DNA from: Marinobacter panjinensis
GTDB lineage: Bacteria; Pseudomonadota; Gammaproteobacteria; Pseudomonadales; Oleiphilaceae
Length of the DNA stretch: 64,000 nucleotides
Assembly (NCBI RefSeq): GCF_005298175.1
Contig: NZ_SZYH01000002.1
Span: 248,001-312,000, forward strand
Direction of reading: 5' to 3'
The notes under the pieces: model-generated
The model's input: only the letters and a program-made list of their open reading frames with translations
Told to the model about the DNA's origin: nothing
Databases searched by the model: none
Shown here: positions 1-9,529 of the stretch, piece by piece
Position numbering within the stretch: position 1 is the stretch's first letter
Layout of the letters: each line of letters starts with the position of its first letter
Position numbers and translations under genes: made by a program

Positions 1-96
1 CGCACGGTGCCGAAAGACATGATGTCGTTCAGTTGTATTGCACCGGTATGGTACATTTTCATCTCATGCCTTCATGATAGCTGCAGGATCCGGATT

Positions 97-918
97 ATGG
101 CGATATGGACACCCGGTTGGTCGACAAAAGCCCCTGGCGATAATGACCTTGTGTTGGCGATTGCTGGCGACGCGGTTCTGAAGCCGGATTCCGGGTGGCT
201 GCATCCGTGGCAGGTAGTATCGCCATTTGTCAGGGCTGAGACCGGCCCGATTTATGTTGGTCAGTGGGGCTGTCAGGGCGCTTACGTTGCTGAAACGGAC
301 GCCGATGCCCTTCCGGGCCAGCCTGAGCCCGTGCCATTGAGGGATGCTCTGTTAATGATGGAAGACGCACCGGCAGATATGCTGGGGACCGCGTTCCAGG
401 TTCACCAGTGGTGGCGGGACCATCAGTTTTGTGGGCGTTGTGGTGGCACTACCGGCATGCATCCCCTGGAGCGGGCGAAGTGGTGCGACGCTTGTGGCAT
501 TCCCTGGTATCCGCGGCTCGCACCCTGTGTGATTGTGGTCATCCGCAGGGATGACCACATGCTTCTGGCCCGTTCCTCACGGGTAAAACGCCACTTTTTC
601 AGCCTGATTGCAGGGTTTGTGGAGCCAGGCGAGAACATTGAAGAGGCCGTGGCCCGGGAGGTCAAGGAAGAAACCGGTCTGGACGTCAGCAATGTCCGTT
701 ACCAGGCTTCCCAGCCCTGGCCGTTCCCCCATCAGCTGATGTTGGGTTTTTTTGCGGATTATGCCGGCGGTGACCTGGTGCTGCAGGAAGACGAAATTGC
801 CGAGGCGGACTGGTATCGGCCGGGTGAGTTACCCCCGGTGCCGCCTTCCACCACGATTGCCGGTCGGTTGATTCATGCCATGGCAGGGGAAATCCGTGGG
901 AGGGGGGCACAATCGTGA
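97..918 (+). CDS. nudC: NADH pyrophosphatase (Nudix hydrolase)
   Basis: The enzyme splits NAD(H) and NAD-capped RNA 5' ends into mononucleotides in the cytoplasm. Two CxxC pairs (about residues 112/115 and 130/133) form the zinc ribbon. A full Nudix box runs from about residue 173 (GFVEPGENIEEA, then REVKEETGL), and the SQPWPFP signature typical of NudC follows near residue 205. The open frame extends upstream to position 7, but that extension is not NudC-like. I chose the ATG at 97, which has an AGGA-type site just before it and gives 273 residues, near the usual length of about 260. The stop overlaps the murI start by four bases, so the two are translationally coupled. Confidence 0.9.
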   Translation: MAIWTPGWSTKAPGDNDLVLAIAGDAVLKPDSGWLHPWQVVSPFVRAETGPIYVGQWGCQGAYVAETDADALPGQPEPVPLRDALLMMEDAPADMLGTAFQVHQWWRDHQFCGRCGGTTGMHPLERAKWCDACGIPWYPRLAPCVIVVIRRDDHMLLARSSRVKRHFFSLIAGFVEPGENIEEAVAREVKEETGLDVSNVRYQASQPWPFPHQLMLGFFADYAGGDLVLQEDEIAEADWYRPGELPPVPPSTTIAGRLIHAMAGEIRGRGAQS

Positions 919-1763
919 CAACGCCCAGGGTGCTGGTCTTCGATTCCGGTGTTGGCGGCCTGAGTATCGCTGCCTGTATCCACAAGCAGTTGCCTGCAGT
1001 CCGGTTAGTTTACCTGGCAGACAACGCCGGCTTCCCCTACGGTAACCAGCCGGAATCGGTGGTTATAGAGCGTAGTCAGGCCCTGATCTCGGCCGCCACA
1101 GAGGCATACCCCTGTGACGTTATTGTCGTTGCCTGCAATACCGCCAGTACCGTCATGCTTCCGCATTTACGGGCCATGACAACCATACCGGTCATCGGTG
1201 TTGTACCCGCCATAAAGCCTGCCGTGTCACTGTCTGTTAATCGCCGCATCGGTGTACTGGCAACGCCGGCAACAGTGCGGCGCCCCTACCTGGAGGACCT
1301 GATCACTGACTTCGCCGATGGCTGCACCGTTGAGCGCCTGGGGCATCCGGATCTGGTGTACTGGATTGAGCGTCTTGTCACTGGTGTACAGGTCCCTGAG
1401 GCGTTGTTATCCGAAGCGCTACAGCCGTTTCGTGAGGCGGGTGTGGATACGGTGGTGCTGGGCTGTACCCATTACCCTTTGATCGGTGACCTGTTAAAAG
1501 CGCAATTGCCTGAGGTGAAATACTGGGTGGATTCCGGTGATGCCATTGCCCGCCGCGCAGCCTGGCTACTGGAACAGCAGGGTCATGCAGCTGACAGTCT
1601 GGAATGCCCGATTGATAAGAGGCCTGTTGAAGCAGCTCTGTTCACGGGTGAGGCGCCAGGTGGCCTGGGCGCGTTCCTTGATCAGCTCGGCCTGGGCAGC
1701 ACAGATATTCGGGGGCGGTGGCCGGCAGCGGTTGAGCCTGTTACAGCAGCCGGGTCAGTTTGA
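915..1763 (+). CDS. murI: Glutamate racemase
   Basis: MurI interconverts L- and D-glutamate in the cytoplasm and supplies D-glutamate for peptidoglycan. The N-terminal FDSGVGGLS carries Asp10. The catalytic cysteine pair is visible as ACNTAS (Cys74) and LGCTHYP (Cys184, His186), so the active site is complete. The 282 residues fit the family. The start is GTG, overlapping the nudC stop as GTGA. The last 23 bases overlap the end of the convergent DUF2156 gene, so no terminator fits between them. Confidence 0.93.
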   Translation: MTTPRVLVFDSGVGGLSIAACIHKQLPAVRLVYLADNAGFPYGNQPESVVIERSQALISAATEAYPCDVIVVACNTASTVMLPHLRAMTTIPVIGVVPAIKPAVSLSVNRRIGVLATPATVRRPYLEDLITDFADGCTVERLGHPDLVYWIERLVTGVQVPEALLSEALQPFREAGVDTVVLGCTHYPLIGDLLKAQLPEVKYWVDSGDAIARRAAWLLEQQGHAADSLECPIDKRPVEAALFTGEAPGGLGAFLDQLGLGSTDIRGRWPAAVEPVTAAGSV

Positions 1764-2748
1764 ACATTGCCAGGAATTCCAGCGCTGGTAATGAGCGGCG
1801 GTGGCAGCAATAGGTTTTGAAGTTTTCGCCACGGAACCTCGACTTGGTGAACTCCAGCCCCTTGAAGTTGTAAAGGAAATTACCCTTCTCATACAGGCCA
1901 TGCATGATGCGCTTGAGCAGGCGGCTTTCCTGGTGCTCGGTAGCCCGGTCCAGTGACAGCGGGATCAGTCCCAGATCCAGGAAGGGCACACCTTCGGCCT
2001 TGAACACATCCATGGCATGAGCCATCAGAGTGTAGAAAATACCCTGACGGAAATCGGCATTGGCCCTGGAAATATTGGGTACGTAGCTGATGATCTCGTT
2101 GTTGCGGTAGATGGGGTCAAAATAGATAAAGCCCACGGCCTTGCCATCCTGGTAGGCATAGAAGTGACGCTCGTTTTCCCGGTACTCCATCTCCATGGGG
2201 CGAATGAGGAAACGGATTTCCTTGCTCTTGCATTTACGCGTGCGAATCCAGGCGTCGGAAATTTCCCGCGTATGGTCGTCGCTGAAACGCTCCTTGACAG
2301 TGATGCCGTTCTTCTCGGCCTGGTTCAGGGCCGTGCGCAGAATCTGCTTCTTCTTGCCGGTCAGGGACCAGTTTTTCAGGTTGATGCGGGACTCGCTGCC
2401 AAACTGGGTGCCATACAGGCCGAATCGGCGATAGAGATGATCCACCACCGGTTTGGACACCTGAATATAGCAGGCGTTGGGGAAGCGCTGATGGAACTTC
2501 TCCAGGACGAATCCGAAGTGCTCTGGCGCAGTGACCGGGTCTGACAGAACAAAGGTTCCGCCCCACTTGCGCATGTAGGCCAGGTAGCCGACGCCGGGGA
2601 CGTCGAAGTACTGCATGCCCGGCTGCAGCGTGGAAAATGACTGGGAGTGGGTGCCGTACTTCTTCAGGTAACCGACACGTTCCGGGAAGGTAAAGGCGCA
2701 TTCATCCAGTGACTGGATGCCGTCGAGCGAAAGAATCTGATCTGACAT
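1741..2748 (-). CDS. DUF2156 domain protein (GNAT-like fold)
   Basis: A 335-residue soluble protein matching in outline the DUF2156 family, whose fold is the aminoacyl-transferase half of lysyl-phosphatidylglycerol synthases. Visible family features are the FDVPGVGYLAYMRK segment near residue 50, the central RTRKCKSKEIRFL region, and FLDLGLIPLS near residue 257. There is no N-terminal membrane domain, so if it transfers an acyl or aminoacyl group it is a stand-alone catalytic domain. A methyltransferase follows about 50 bases upstream on the same strand and is probably its operon partner. Its substrate is unknown. It overlaps murI tail to tail. Confidence 0.7.
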   Translation of the reverse strand: MSDQILSLDGIQSLDECAFTFPERVGYLKKYGTHSQSFSTLQPGMQYFDVPGVGYLAYMRKWGGTFVLSDPVTAPEHFGFVLEKFHQRFPNACYIQVSKPVVDHLYRRFGLYGTQFGSESRINLKNWSLTGKKKQILRTALNQAEKNGITVKERFSDDHTREISDAWIRTRKCKSKEIRFLIRPMEMEYRENERHFYAYQDGKAVGFIYFDPIYRNNEIISYVPNISRANADFRQGIFYTLMAHAMDVFKAEGVPFLDLGLIPLSLDRATEHQESRLLKRIMHGLYEKGNFLYNFKGLEFTKSRFRGENFKTYCCHRRSLPALEFLAMFKLTRLL

Positions 2749-2797
2749 GGTGTTGCTCCCCCGGTTGTTGTTTTTTAATCGGCGCGAGGACTGCTGG

Positions 2798-3451
2798 CTA
2801 CGCCTGTTTCTGTCCCAGAATTGACCAGTAGCAGTTCATGTTCAGCAGCTTGAAGTGCTTCTTCTCGGTAACCTGAAGGCCAAGACGCTGCATGTGCTCG
2901 GGGTAGTTGTAGATCTTGTGGAAAGCGTTGTTGGCAAACAGCCAGAAGATGAAAACGGCCATGTACCAGTACATCTTCTTGAACAGGCGGGCGACAAGGT
3001 TGCCGGTGGGGTAACAGAAGTCGCCAACTACAACCCTGGCATCGGCTTTGCCCAGTCGGATCAGGTGCTCCAGCACCCGCACCATCATCTCTTCGTCAAA
3101 GACATTGAGGAAAAAATTGGCCACCACCATGTCGTAGTGCTCGTACTCATCCACTTTCATGATGTCGCTGTGAATACGGCGGATAGTGAGGTGTGGGGCC
3201 TCTTTTTCCTGGGCTTCTGCGAACTTTCGCAACATGGTTTCAGACAGGTCCACTACGGTGACATCGGCGCCCAGCTCTGCTGCGCGGATGGCATCACGAC
3301 CATGGCCGACTCCGGCAAACAGGATGCGGTCACCGGGCTGGACGGTTTCCACATCAAGCATGGCGGTCTTGCAGCGGTGGATGTTCTTGCCGCTATAGAG
3401 GTTGCTCAGAAAATCGTAAACCGGACCAATGTATTTGTATTTGTCATGCAT
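2798..3451 (-). CDS. Class I SAM-dependent methyltransferase
   Basis: A 217-residue methyltransferase. Motif I (ILFAGVGHGRD, about residues 43-53) and the acidic end of strand 2 (VTVVDLS, about 65-71) form the SAM site, and VVANFFLNVF is motif IV/post-motif. A hydrophobic stretch (YMAVFIFWLF) near residue 170 suggests contact with membrane or a lipid substrate. The frame is open to 3490, but the ATG at 3451 gives the compact MHDKYKYIGPVYDF start common in this family, so I prefer it with modest confidence. It lies upstream of the DUF2156 gene on the same strand and is likely co-transcribed with it. The substrate is not known. Confidence 0.7.
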   Translation of the reverse strand: MHDKYKYIGPVYDFLSNLYSGKNIHRCKTAMLDVETVQPGDRILFAGVGHGRDAIRAAELGADVTVVDLSETMLRKFAEAQEKEAPHLTIRRIHSDIMKVDEYEHYDMVVANFFLNVFDEEMMVRVLEHLIRLGKADARVVVGDFCYPTGNLVARLFKKMYWYMAVFIFWLFANNAFHKIYNYPEHMQRLGLQVTEKKHFKLLNMNCYWSILGQKQA

Positions 3452-3692
3452 GGTGACTTCTGCCTGTCCATATCCAGTGGAGGCTTCCATCGTTCTTGTA
3501 ATGGTTGGTTCACCGTGTGGTGAATTCGATGGAAGCGCCTGATGGATTTGAGCTTAGAGAAGCCGATGGGGGAATTATGTGCAGTGATGCGCATTTTCGG
3601 ATACATAAAGTAACGAACAGCAACACTTTGCAAACCAGATCAACATTTTAGATCAGAGTGTCCGACAATGGAGTATCGAGTATTTCGGCAGG

Positions 3693-5867
3693 TCAGAATG
3701 CGACGGCGCGGGCAGGAATGTGGCCGAGGGTTTTCTCGATGACATCGGCCGGCCGCGCCGGGCCATAGAAGAAGCCCTGAACCTGGTGGCAGCCAAGGCT
3801 TTTGAGGTAGGCCAGTTGTTCGTCGGTTTCCACGCCTTCTGCGACGATTTCCAGTTTCAGGCCATGGGCCATGGCAACGATCGCATTGACGATGCAGGCG
3901 CCGTCCTCGCCACTGCGAATGGCCTTGACGAAGGACTGGTCCACTTTCAGGGTGTGGATGGGCAGGCGGTGGATGTAGTTCAGGGACGAGTAACCGGTGC
4001 CGAAATCATCAATCGCGATCCTGACGCCTAATGCAGCCAATTCACGGAGTTTCTGACTGATCTGCTCAAGATCGTTCATGATCACGTTTTCAGTGATTTC
4101 GATTTCCAGGTTTTCCGGTGGAAACCCATGGGAGTTAATCTGCTCCATCAGAGTCTCAACAAAGCGTGGATGTTCCACCTGTACCGGCGACAGGTTCACC
4201 GCCAGCCGCAGGTCGCTGTGACCATCACGGATCCATTGGCCGACATCGCGACAGGCCCGGTCCAGTACGCATTCGCTGAGTTTGGCGATCAGTTTGGTTT
4301 CTTCCGCCAGGGGCAGGAAATCCCGGGGGTACAGCAAGCCCCGTTCAGGATGTTGCCAGCGTACAAGGGCCTCGAGGCCCACTATCCGGTTGCTAGTGGA
4401 GCAAACCTGGGGTTGGTAGAACACCCGTAATTCGTCTCTCTCAAGCGCCAGCCTCAGGTCACGCTCCAGGTTCAGGCGGTTGGCGGTATCAATGCTCATG
4501 CTCTCGGAATAGAAACGATACCCGTCCTTTCCTCGGGCTTTGACATGGTACATGGCGATGTCGGCATTCTGGATCAGGTGGTCCATCGACTCACCCGCTT
4601 CCGGATAGATGGCGATGCCGATACTCACGCCAACAAACACCTCGTGATCACCCAGCTGGAATGGCGCTCGCAGGGCCTTGATCAGTTTCTTGGAAATCTG
4701 CCTTGCATCCTCATGGGTATGGATGGACGGGAGCAGAAGGGTGAACTCATCACCACCAAAGCGGGACAGGGTGTCGCCCTTGCGCAGGCAGCGTTCAAGC
4801 CTCTGGGTAACGGCCTGCAGCAGGCGGTCGCCCATGGCGTGGCCAAGGGTGTCGTTGATGACCTTGAAGCGGTCCAGGTCGAGAAACATCACCGCCAGTT
4901 TCTGTTCACTGCGGCGGGCATGGGTAATCGCCAGATCAAGCCGGTCCTTGAACAGGGCACGGTTGGGCAGTCGGGTCAGCAGATCGTGATAGGCCTGGAA
5001 GTTGATAAAGGCTTCTGCTTCCTTGCGCTCTGTAACATCGCGCGCGGTGCCGTAATAACGGGCTTCCCGGCTGGCATACTTGCCATCTTCGTCATTGGAG
5101 TGGGGCCAGGTTTCCGGGTCGATGGGGAAGGCGGTGATTTCAAAATGCCGGTTGGCCTTGCGGCTGCCCCGGGTTTTCAGGCGTACTTCCAGGGTGCGGG
5201 GGTTGTCCGCGGAAATATTGGGGCCCTTCAGGGCATAGGTGCCCCTGGTAATGTCCCGGTCGTCCAGTATGTGGCGAAAGTGCCGGCCACAGAGCTCGGT
5301 GGGCTGGTAGCCCAGCAGGCTTTCAATCTTGCTGTTCACAAAGCAGAAATGGCCGTCGCCATCGAGCATGAACACAATGTCGGGGGAACTGTTGACGATG
5401 TAACGGTGAAGTTCTTCCGACTTCTCCAGGCGCATGCGTATGTGTTCATGGGCGCGCATCAGCGAGCGCTTGCCCAGAACGCTGTTTACAGTCGCCAGCA
5501 GTTCTTCCGGGTCAAAAGGCTTACGGATGTAGTCCAGTGCACCCCTGCGCAGGGCCCGACTGACGGAGCTGAACGAGCTTTCCCCGCTGACAACGATCAC
5601 ACCACAGTCTGGTTGTTCTGATGACAGCCGCTCCATGACATCGAATCCGTCCACATCAGGCATGCGCAGATCCAGCATCGCCAGATCAAAGGATTCAGTC
5701 TCGAGAATCCGGTAAGCCATACGGCCGCCTTCCGCCTCGGTGACGTCATACCCCTTGCCCTTGAGCAGTGATGCCAGGCCGGATAGCAGTCTCGGGTCGT
5801 CATCGACGACAAGAATACGTGCCTTTGCGCCGTTGCCGGAGGTCCATTCGGTGCTCGAAGGTTTCAT
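3693..5867 (-). CDS. Response regulator, REC-PAS-GGDEF-EAL
   Basis: A 724-residue hybrid c-di-GMP protein. The receiver domain (about 1-130) has the acidic VDDDP cluster, phosphoacceptor Asp66 and Lys116. A PAS domain (about 150-285) follows. The diguanylate cyclase domain has an intact GGDEF motif preceded five residues earlier by an RKGD inhibitory site. The phosphodiesterase domain (about 475-715) has EALVRW, NLSP, EITEN, IDDFGTGYSS, KVDQSF and AEGVET, so both catalytic domains look competent. The start is 22 bases from the stop of the upstream HDOD-kinase gene, which makes that kinase the obvious phosphodonor. Which activity dominates cannot be read from sequence. Confidence 0.88.
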   Translation of the reverse strand: MKPSSTEWTSGNGAKARILVVDDDPRLLSGLASLLKGKGYDVTEAEGGRMAYRILETESFDLAMLDLRMPDVDGFDVMERLSSEQPDCGVIVVSGESSFSSVSRALRRGALDYIRKPFDPEELLATVNSVLGKRSLMRAHEHIRMRLEKSEELHRYIVNSSPDIVFMLDGDGHFCFVNSKIESLLGYQPTELCGRHFRHILDDRDITRGTYALKGPNISADNPRTLEVRLKTRGSRKANRHFEITAFPIDPETWPHSNDEDGKYASREARYYGTARDVTERKEAEAFINFQAYHDLLTRLPNRALFKDRLDLAITHARRSEQKLAVMFLDLDRFKVINDTLGHAMGDRLLQAVTQRLERCLRKGDTLSRFGGDEFTLLLPSIHTHEDARQISKKLIKALRAPFQLGDHEVFVGVSIGIAIYPEAGESMDHLIQNADIAMYHVKARGKDGYRFYSESMSIDTANRLNLERDLRLALERDELRVFYQPQVCSTSNRIVGLEALVRWQHPERGLLYPRDFLPLAEETKLIAKLSECVLDRACRDVGQWIRDGHSDLRLAVNLSPVQVEHPRFVETLMEQINSHGFPPENLEIEITENVIMNDLEQISQKLRELAALGVRIAIDDFGTGYSSLNYIHRLPIHTLKVDQSFVKAIRSGEDGACIVNAIVAMAHGLKLEIVAEGVETDEQLAYLKSLGCHQVQGFFYGPARPADVIEKTLGHIPARAVAF

Positions 5868-5889
5868 TGTTTACGCCCGTCGCTTTTCG

Positions 5890-7869
5890 TCATTCGTCAT
5901 CGTTTTTGTTATTTGCCGCTGAGGGGAACAGTATTCGGAATGCTGTCCCTCCACGCCCTGTGCGGCAATTAATGATGCCCTCCATGTCATCAATGAGTTG
6001 TTTTACCACGCTCAGGCCGAGGCCGCTGTGGCCCTTGCCCTTGGTGGATCGAACCGGAGAAAACAGGGTGTTGCGGATGTCGGCAGGAATTCCTTTGCCT
6101 GTATCCGCTATCTCCAGTTCAATCCAGGTTTTTCCGCTTTGCCAGACTGGAGCCAGGGTGTGGATAGATACGTCGCCACCCTCGGACAGGCTCTCGGCTG
6201 CATTGCGGACCAGGTTGATCACCACTTGCCGGATCACCGCGCGCGGAACCGAGACATCGGTGGGTTCGTCGCAAAGATCCAGCGTCAACGTTTTTTCGTC
6301 GCCGCTGAAAAGACTGTCTTCCAGCAGGTCCCGTAGTGTTCGCAGTTCATCGTTCAGGTTACAGGCCGCGGGCATCTCCGGAGAGTCATAGCCCGGGGTG
6401 CGGCTGATCTGCAGCAGAAGATCGCCGGCACGGTCCAGCTCATCCCGGATAACATCCAGCTCCTCCTGAACCTCGTCATCGTCAAGCCGGTTTCTCAACT
6501 GATAAATATATTGCCGGATGATGGTCAGCGGATTGCTGACTTCGTGAACCTGGCGGCGGATAGCGTCGCGGGTCAGCTCAGCGTCGATGCTTTGCTGGCT
6601 ATCGTCACTGTCGGCCAACAGGGTAGCCACCGCTTGCGACAGCTTTTCGCTGAACAGTTGTCCCAGTTCTTCGGTCTGCCCGGAATTATCGTTATCGGTA
6701 CCTACGGCAAAGACCCCGGCGCAGTGTTCGTCACCATTAACGGGAATGGCCACCAGTGAGGGGGTCTTCAGAAGGGACAGCAATTGCCGGTCCAGCACCG
6801 TCGGCGAACGGTCGTCCAGGCAAAGGGCGACGCCGCTGGTGAAAGCTTCGGTCAGCACACTGGTGGCTGGCCCGCTGGCAACCGTGAGATCGGGGATGTC
6901 GCCGTTGCTGGCAGACAGCAGGGTCAGGCCATCCCCGGCCTGGCCGAAATACAGTGCCGGCAGGCCGGTGATCAGCGTCAGGCTGTTGACCGTTGCGGCC
7001 AGGTACTCCTGAGCGCTGCCGCGTATCGGGGACAGGTCGAGCGCCTGGTTGGCCATGGCCTGTTTCAGTATTGTCTGCTTGAGTTTGTGGTTGGAGTGGC
7101 TGGCATCGTATTCATCGGACAACGGGATGCCAAGGGACTCGGCCACCCCACTGACTTCCTGGTCAATGCGCCGGTTGATTTCCCGCGTCAGTTCTTCGTT
7201 CAGTCCGAAAATGGTGCCGGCGGCGGCGATACCCGCGGCATCGGACTGCGCCAGCCTTGTGGCAAGGCTGATCAGTTTGACCAGGTGGCCCGCGTCACGG
7301 ATCTCTGTGGGCATGGCCTGCTGGTAGCGCATGGCGTCGGCGGCCATGGGGCCAAGGCCCCAGGAGCTGACCAGCTCCGCAGCGATGTCGGCCTGATGGT
7401 CGAAATAATACTGCTGCGTATCTCCCGGCGGCGTCTTGAGGGCAATCAATTCGCCCACGTTGTGAAGCATGCCGAGCATGAAAGCCTGGTCGGGTTCAGG
7501 GTAGCGTGTCAGCGTTGCCAGAGCCCGGGCCGTCAGGGCTGTCGTCAGTGAGTGTCGCCAGAAATCCCTGAGTTGCTGCCACTGGTCTGCCCCGAGTTCA
7601 TACAGGATCTGTCGCAGCGCGGCGGTCAGTACCAGGGTGTGAAAGCGGCGCGTTCCGAGTCGCAACAGGGCCTGGTCTATACAGCGAATTTCGGCGACGG
7701 CGCCGTAAAGCGCCGAGTTGGCGAGCGCCAGTACCCGTGACACCAGCGCAGTGTCGGCAGAAACAATGTCACTAATCCTGCGGTAGCTCTCGTCCTGATG
7801 ACAGGCTTCCAGCGCCCTGAGGGTAACCTCCGGGAGACTTGGTAACTGTATGTCAGGGGCAATCTGCAT
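5890..7869 (-). CDS. HDOD-GAF-histidine kinase fusion
   Basis: A 659-residue cytoplasmic sensor kinase. The first about 270 residues form an HDOD domain (LPSLPEVTLRALE, then LMLGMLHNVGEL). A GAF-like region (about 290-420) follows. The kinase core has the H-box HEVSNPLTIIR, N-box NLVRNAAES, G1 DTGKGIP and G2 GHSGLGLSVV. There is no transmembrane segment, so the signal is intracellular. It is the first gene of a two-gene unit with the downstream REC-PAS-GGDEF-EAL regulator, linking it to c-di-GMP control. HDOD domains in such fusions usually act as scaffold or sensor rather than hydrolase. Confidence 0.85.
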   Translation of the reverse strand: MQIAPDIQLPSLPEVTLRALEACHQDESYRRISDIVSADTALVSRVLALANSALYGAVAEIRCIDQALLRLGTRRFHTLVLTAALRQILYELGADQWQQLRDFWRHSLTTALTARALATLTRYPEPDQAFMLGMLHNVGELIALKTPPGDTQQYYFDHQADIAAELVSSWGLGPMAADAMRYQQAMPTEIRDAGHLVKLISLATRLAQSDAAGIAAAGTIFGLNEELTREINRRIDQEVSGVAESLGIPLSDEYDASHSNHKLKQTILKQAMANQALDLSPIRGSAQEYLAATVNSLTLITGLPALYFGQAGDGLTLLSASNGDIPDLTVASGPATSVLTEAFTSGVALCLDDRSPTVLDRQLLSLLKTPSLVAIPVNGDEHCAGVFAVGTDNDNSGQTEELGQLFSEKLSQAVATLLADSDDSQQSIDAELTRDAIRRQVHEVSNPLTIIRQYIYQLRNRLDDDEVQEELDVIRDELDRAGDLLLQISRTPGYDSPEMPAACNLNDELRTLRDLLEDSLFSGDEKTLTLDLCDEPTDVSVPRAVIRQVVINLVRNAAESLSEGGDVSIHTLAPVWQSGKTWIELEIADTGKGIPADIRNTLFSPVRSTKGKGHSGLGLSVVKQLIDDMEGIINCRTGRGGTAFRILFPSAANNKNDDE

Positions 7870-8185
7870 AAGCCTGCCTGTGCAATACCTGATTAGTCGT
7901 TAGATTCTGACAGTTTGTCCATGAAAAAAACATCGGATCTGAGCTTAGACAATAAGCTGAATATATTAAACAGCTATTGGTCCTTTTTTAGGCAGAGTAT
8001 TACCCGCCTTTTGATGTGTGTAAACTTTTTACAGATATAATGTAGTCGATGCGTTCATTTTGCGCGATCAGATAGCACGTTTTTGGCTACAGTTAGAGCA
8101 CTGTCCGGGTTACACTTTGACGCAGTGCACAAAATTTCCCGAAATTGTGCCAGTCAGCGGATCAGACGGCGCCTTAGAAGAACTC
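7870..8185. other. Divergent intergenic region
   Basis: These 316 bases separate the leftward HDOD-kinase gene from the rightward MinD/ParA gene. The region is AT-rich compared with its flanks and probably holds both promoters. An in-frame TTG extension of the rightward gene begins at 8060, but it lacks family-like sequence and I do not count it as coding. Apart from the candidate promoter given separately I see no hairpin or RNA. Confidence 0.5.
8011..8041 (+). promoter_or_regulatory. Candidate sigma-70 promoter for the MinD/ParA gene
   Basis: A perfect TATAAT at 8036-8041 is preceded by TTGATG at 8011-8016. The spacer is 19 bases, two longer than ideal, so the -35 match is weaker. It would give a leader of roughly 140 bases before the ATG at 8186. 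Confidence 0.35.
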
Positions 8186-9529
8186 ATGACGGACTCCCTC
8201 ACAGCCAGGCAGCACCAGAGCCAACCCAGAACACTGGCGATCACCGGTGGCAAGGGAGGTGTGGGTAAAACATCCGTCGCACTCAACCTTTCTCTTACCC
8301 TCGCCCGTGAGGGATACAAGGTTCTACTGCTGGACGGTGACACTGACCTTGCCAATGTCAGCATCATGCTGGGGCGGTATCCGACGCGGACCCTGGCCAA
8401 TGTGATGGCCGGGGAGTGTGGCCTTCGCGATGTCATTATGGAGGCAGAGTGGGGGCTTCATATCATTCCTGGTGCGTCCGGAGTGGAGCAGTGTGTGGAG
8501 ATGGCTGCGGATGAAAGCCTGCGTGTTCTCAGGGCGCTCTCCCGGCTGGAGAAAGATTACGATTACGTGATAACCGACACTGCATCCGGCTTGCAGAAGA
8601 CAGGCATGCACATGATTGCTGCTGCAGAGCTGGCCTGCCTGGTGGTCACGCCCGATCCCGCCTCGTTGACGGATGCGTTTTCGCTGATCAAGTTGCTGAT
8701 TCGCCGTGGCTATCGAAGGACGCCCAGTGTTTTGGTCAATATGGCTCAGGGTGCCAGCCAGGCAAGGTCGGTTTTTCAGCGTCTGGACGCTGCCGCTCAA
8801 CGCCATCTGGGGGTGCAGCTGCATTACCTGGGGGCTATCTGGCGGGATGAAACGCTGCGCCAGTCTGTACTGAATCAGCGCCCCGTGGCTCTGATGCCGC
8901 CTTCGGACCCGTCCTGTCGCCAGTTTCGCACGCTCTCCGACATGCTGAATGTGCGGTTACGCCAGCTTCCTCCGCGAAAGGCAGGGATTGCGGCCTACTG
9001 GCACCGGGTATCGACAGCACCGGGGGAATCTGCTCCGGCCACCCTTAATAGTGACCCCTGCCAGCCAGTGGATCCAACGGCGGAATGTAAGCGACTGATC
9101 GCCGATATTGGCAAAGTGCTGACAGATAGCAATGATGCGGCCTTGCTGCGTTATGAAGCGTTCAATGGCTTTTTTGCACTGTTGGGGCGCACTATGGATG
9201 AAGACACGATCGAAATCCTCCAGACAGGCCTGGCGGCTCTTGACTGGCAACGGCTTGGCAAGGATCAGCGGGCCCATCTGGCCACCCACCTTCACCACAT
9301 AGCCAGCCAGATTGATCCGGACTCTGTCCAGCGCGATTCCATTCAGCATGATTCAGTCAAGAACAGGGCGCAGCAGGGCGGACCGGGAAGGGGACGTGAA
9401 CCCTACTATGACCGTATCAGCTTTGGCGACCAGAGCCGGCTGGTGAGAGCGCTCAGGGAGCAGCCTTCCGATATTTCCCTGGATCAGTTGTTACGGTCCC
9501 TGGCGGATAGTGACAGGAACGGATCCTGA
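8186..9529 (+). CDS. MinD/ParA-family P-loop ATPase
   Basis: A 447-residue protein whose first about 260 residues are a MinD/ParA-type ATPase. The deviant Walker A KGGVGKT sits at residues 23-29, LLLDGDTDLANVS is switch I, and YVITDTASG is Walker B. I chose the ATG at 8186, which follows an AGAAG site and places the P-loop at the normal depth. The C-terminal about 180 residues are not part of the ATPase fold and are unfamiliar to me. They end in a hydrophilic, helical-looking segment. FleN/FlhG is a possible relative, but there are no flagellar genes nearby, so positioning or partitioning of another cargo is equally possible. Confidence 0.72.
   Translation: MTDSLTARQHQSQPRTLAITGGKGGVGKTSVALNLSLTLAREGYKVLLLDGDTDLANVSIMLGRYPTRTLANVMAGECGLRDVIMEAEWGLHIIPGASGVEQCVEMAADESLRVLRALSRLEKDYDYVITDTASGLQKTGMHMIAAAELACLVVTPDPASLTDAFSLIKLLIRRGYRRTPSVLVNMAQGASQARSVFQRLDAAAQRHLGVQLHYLGAIWRDETLRQSVLNQRPVALMPPSDPSCRQFRTLSDMLNVRLRQLPPRKAGIAAYWHRVSTAPGESAPATLNSDPCQPVDPTAECKRLIADIGKVLTDSNDAALLRYEAFNGFFALLGRTMDEDTIEILQTGLAALDWQRLGKDQRAHLATHLHHIASQIDPDSVQRDSIQHDSVKNRAQQGGPGRGREPYYDRISFGDQSRLVRALREQPSDISLDQLLRSLADSDRNGS

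Noticed and set aside
4545..5621. Long + strand frames lying over the REC-PAS-GGDEF-EAL gene.
   Set aside because: They are antisense shadows of a gene whose motifs are complete. High GC and strand bias in codon third positions explain their length.
8060..8185. N-terminal extension of the MinD/ParA gene from a TTG start.
   Set aside because: The 42 extra residues do not look like part of the family, and the ATG at 8186 has a better ribosome site and normal P-loop depth.
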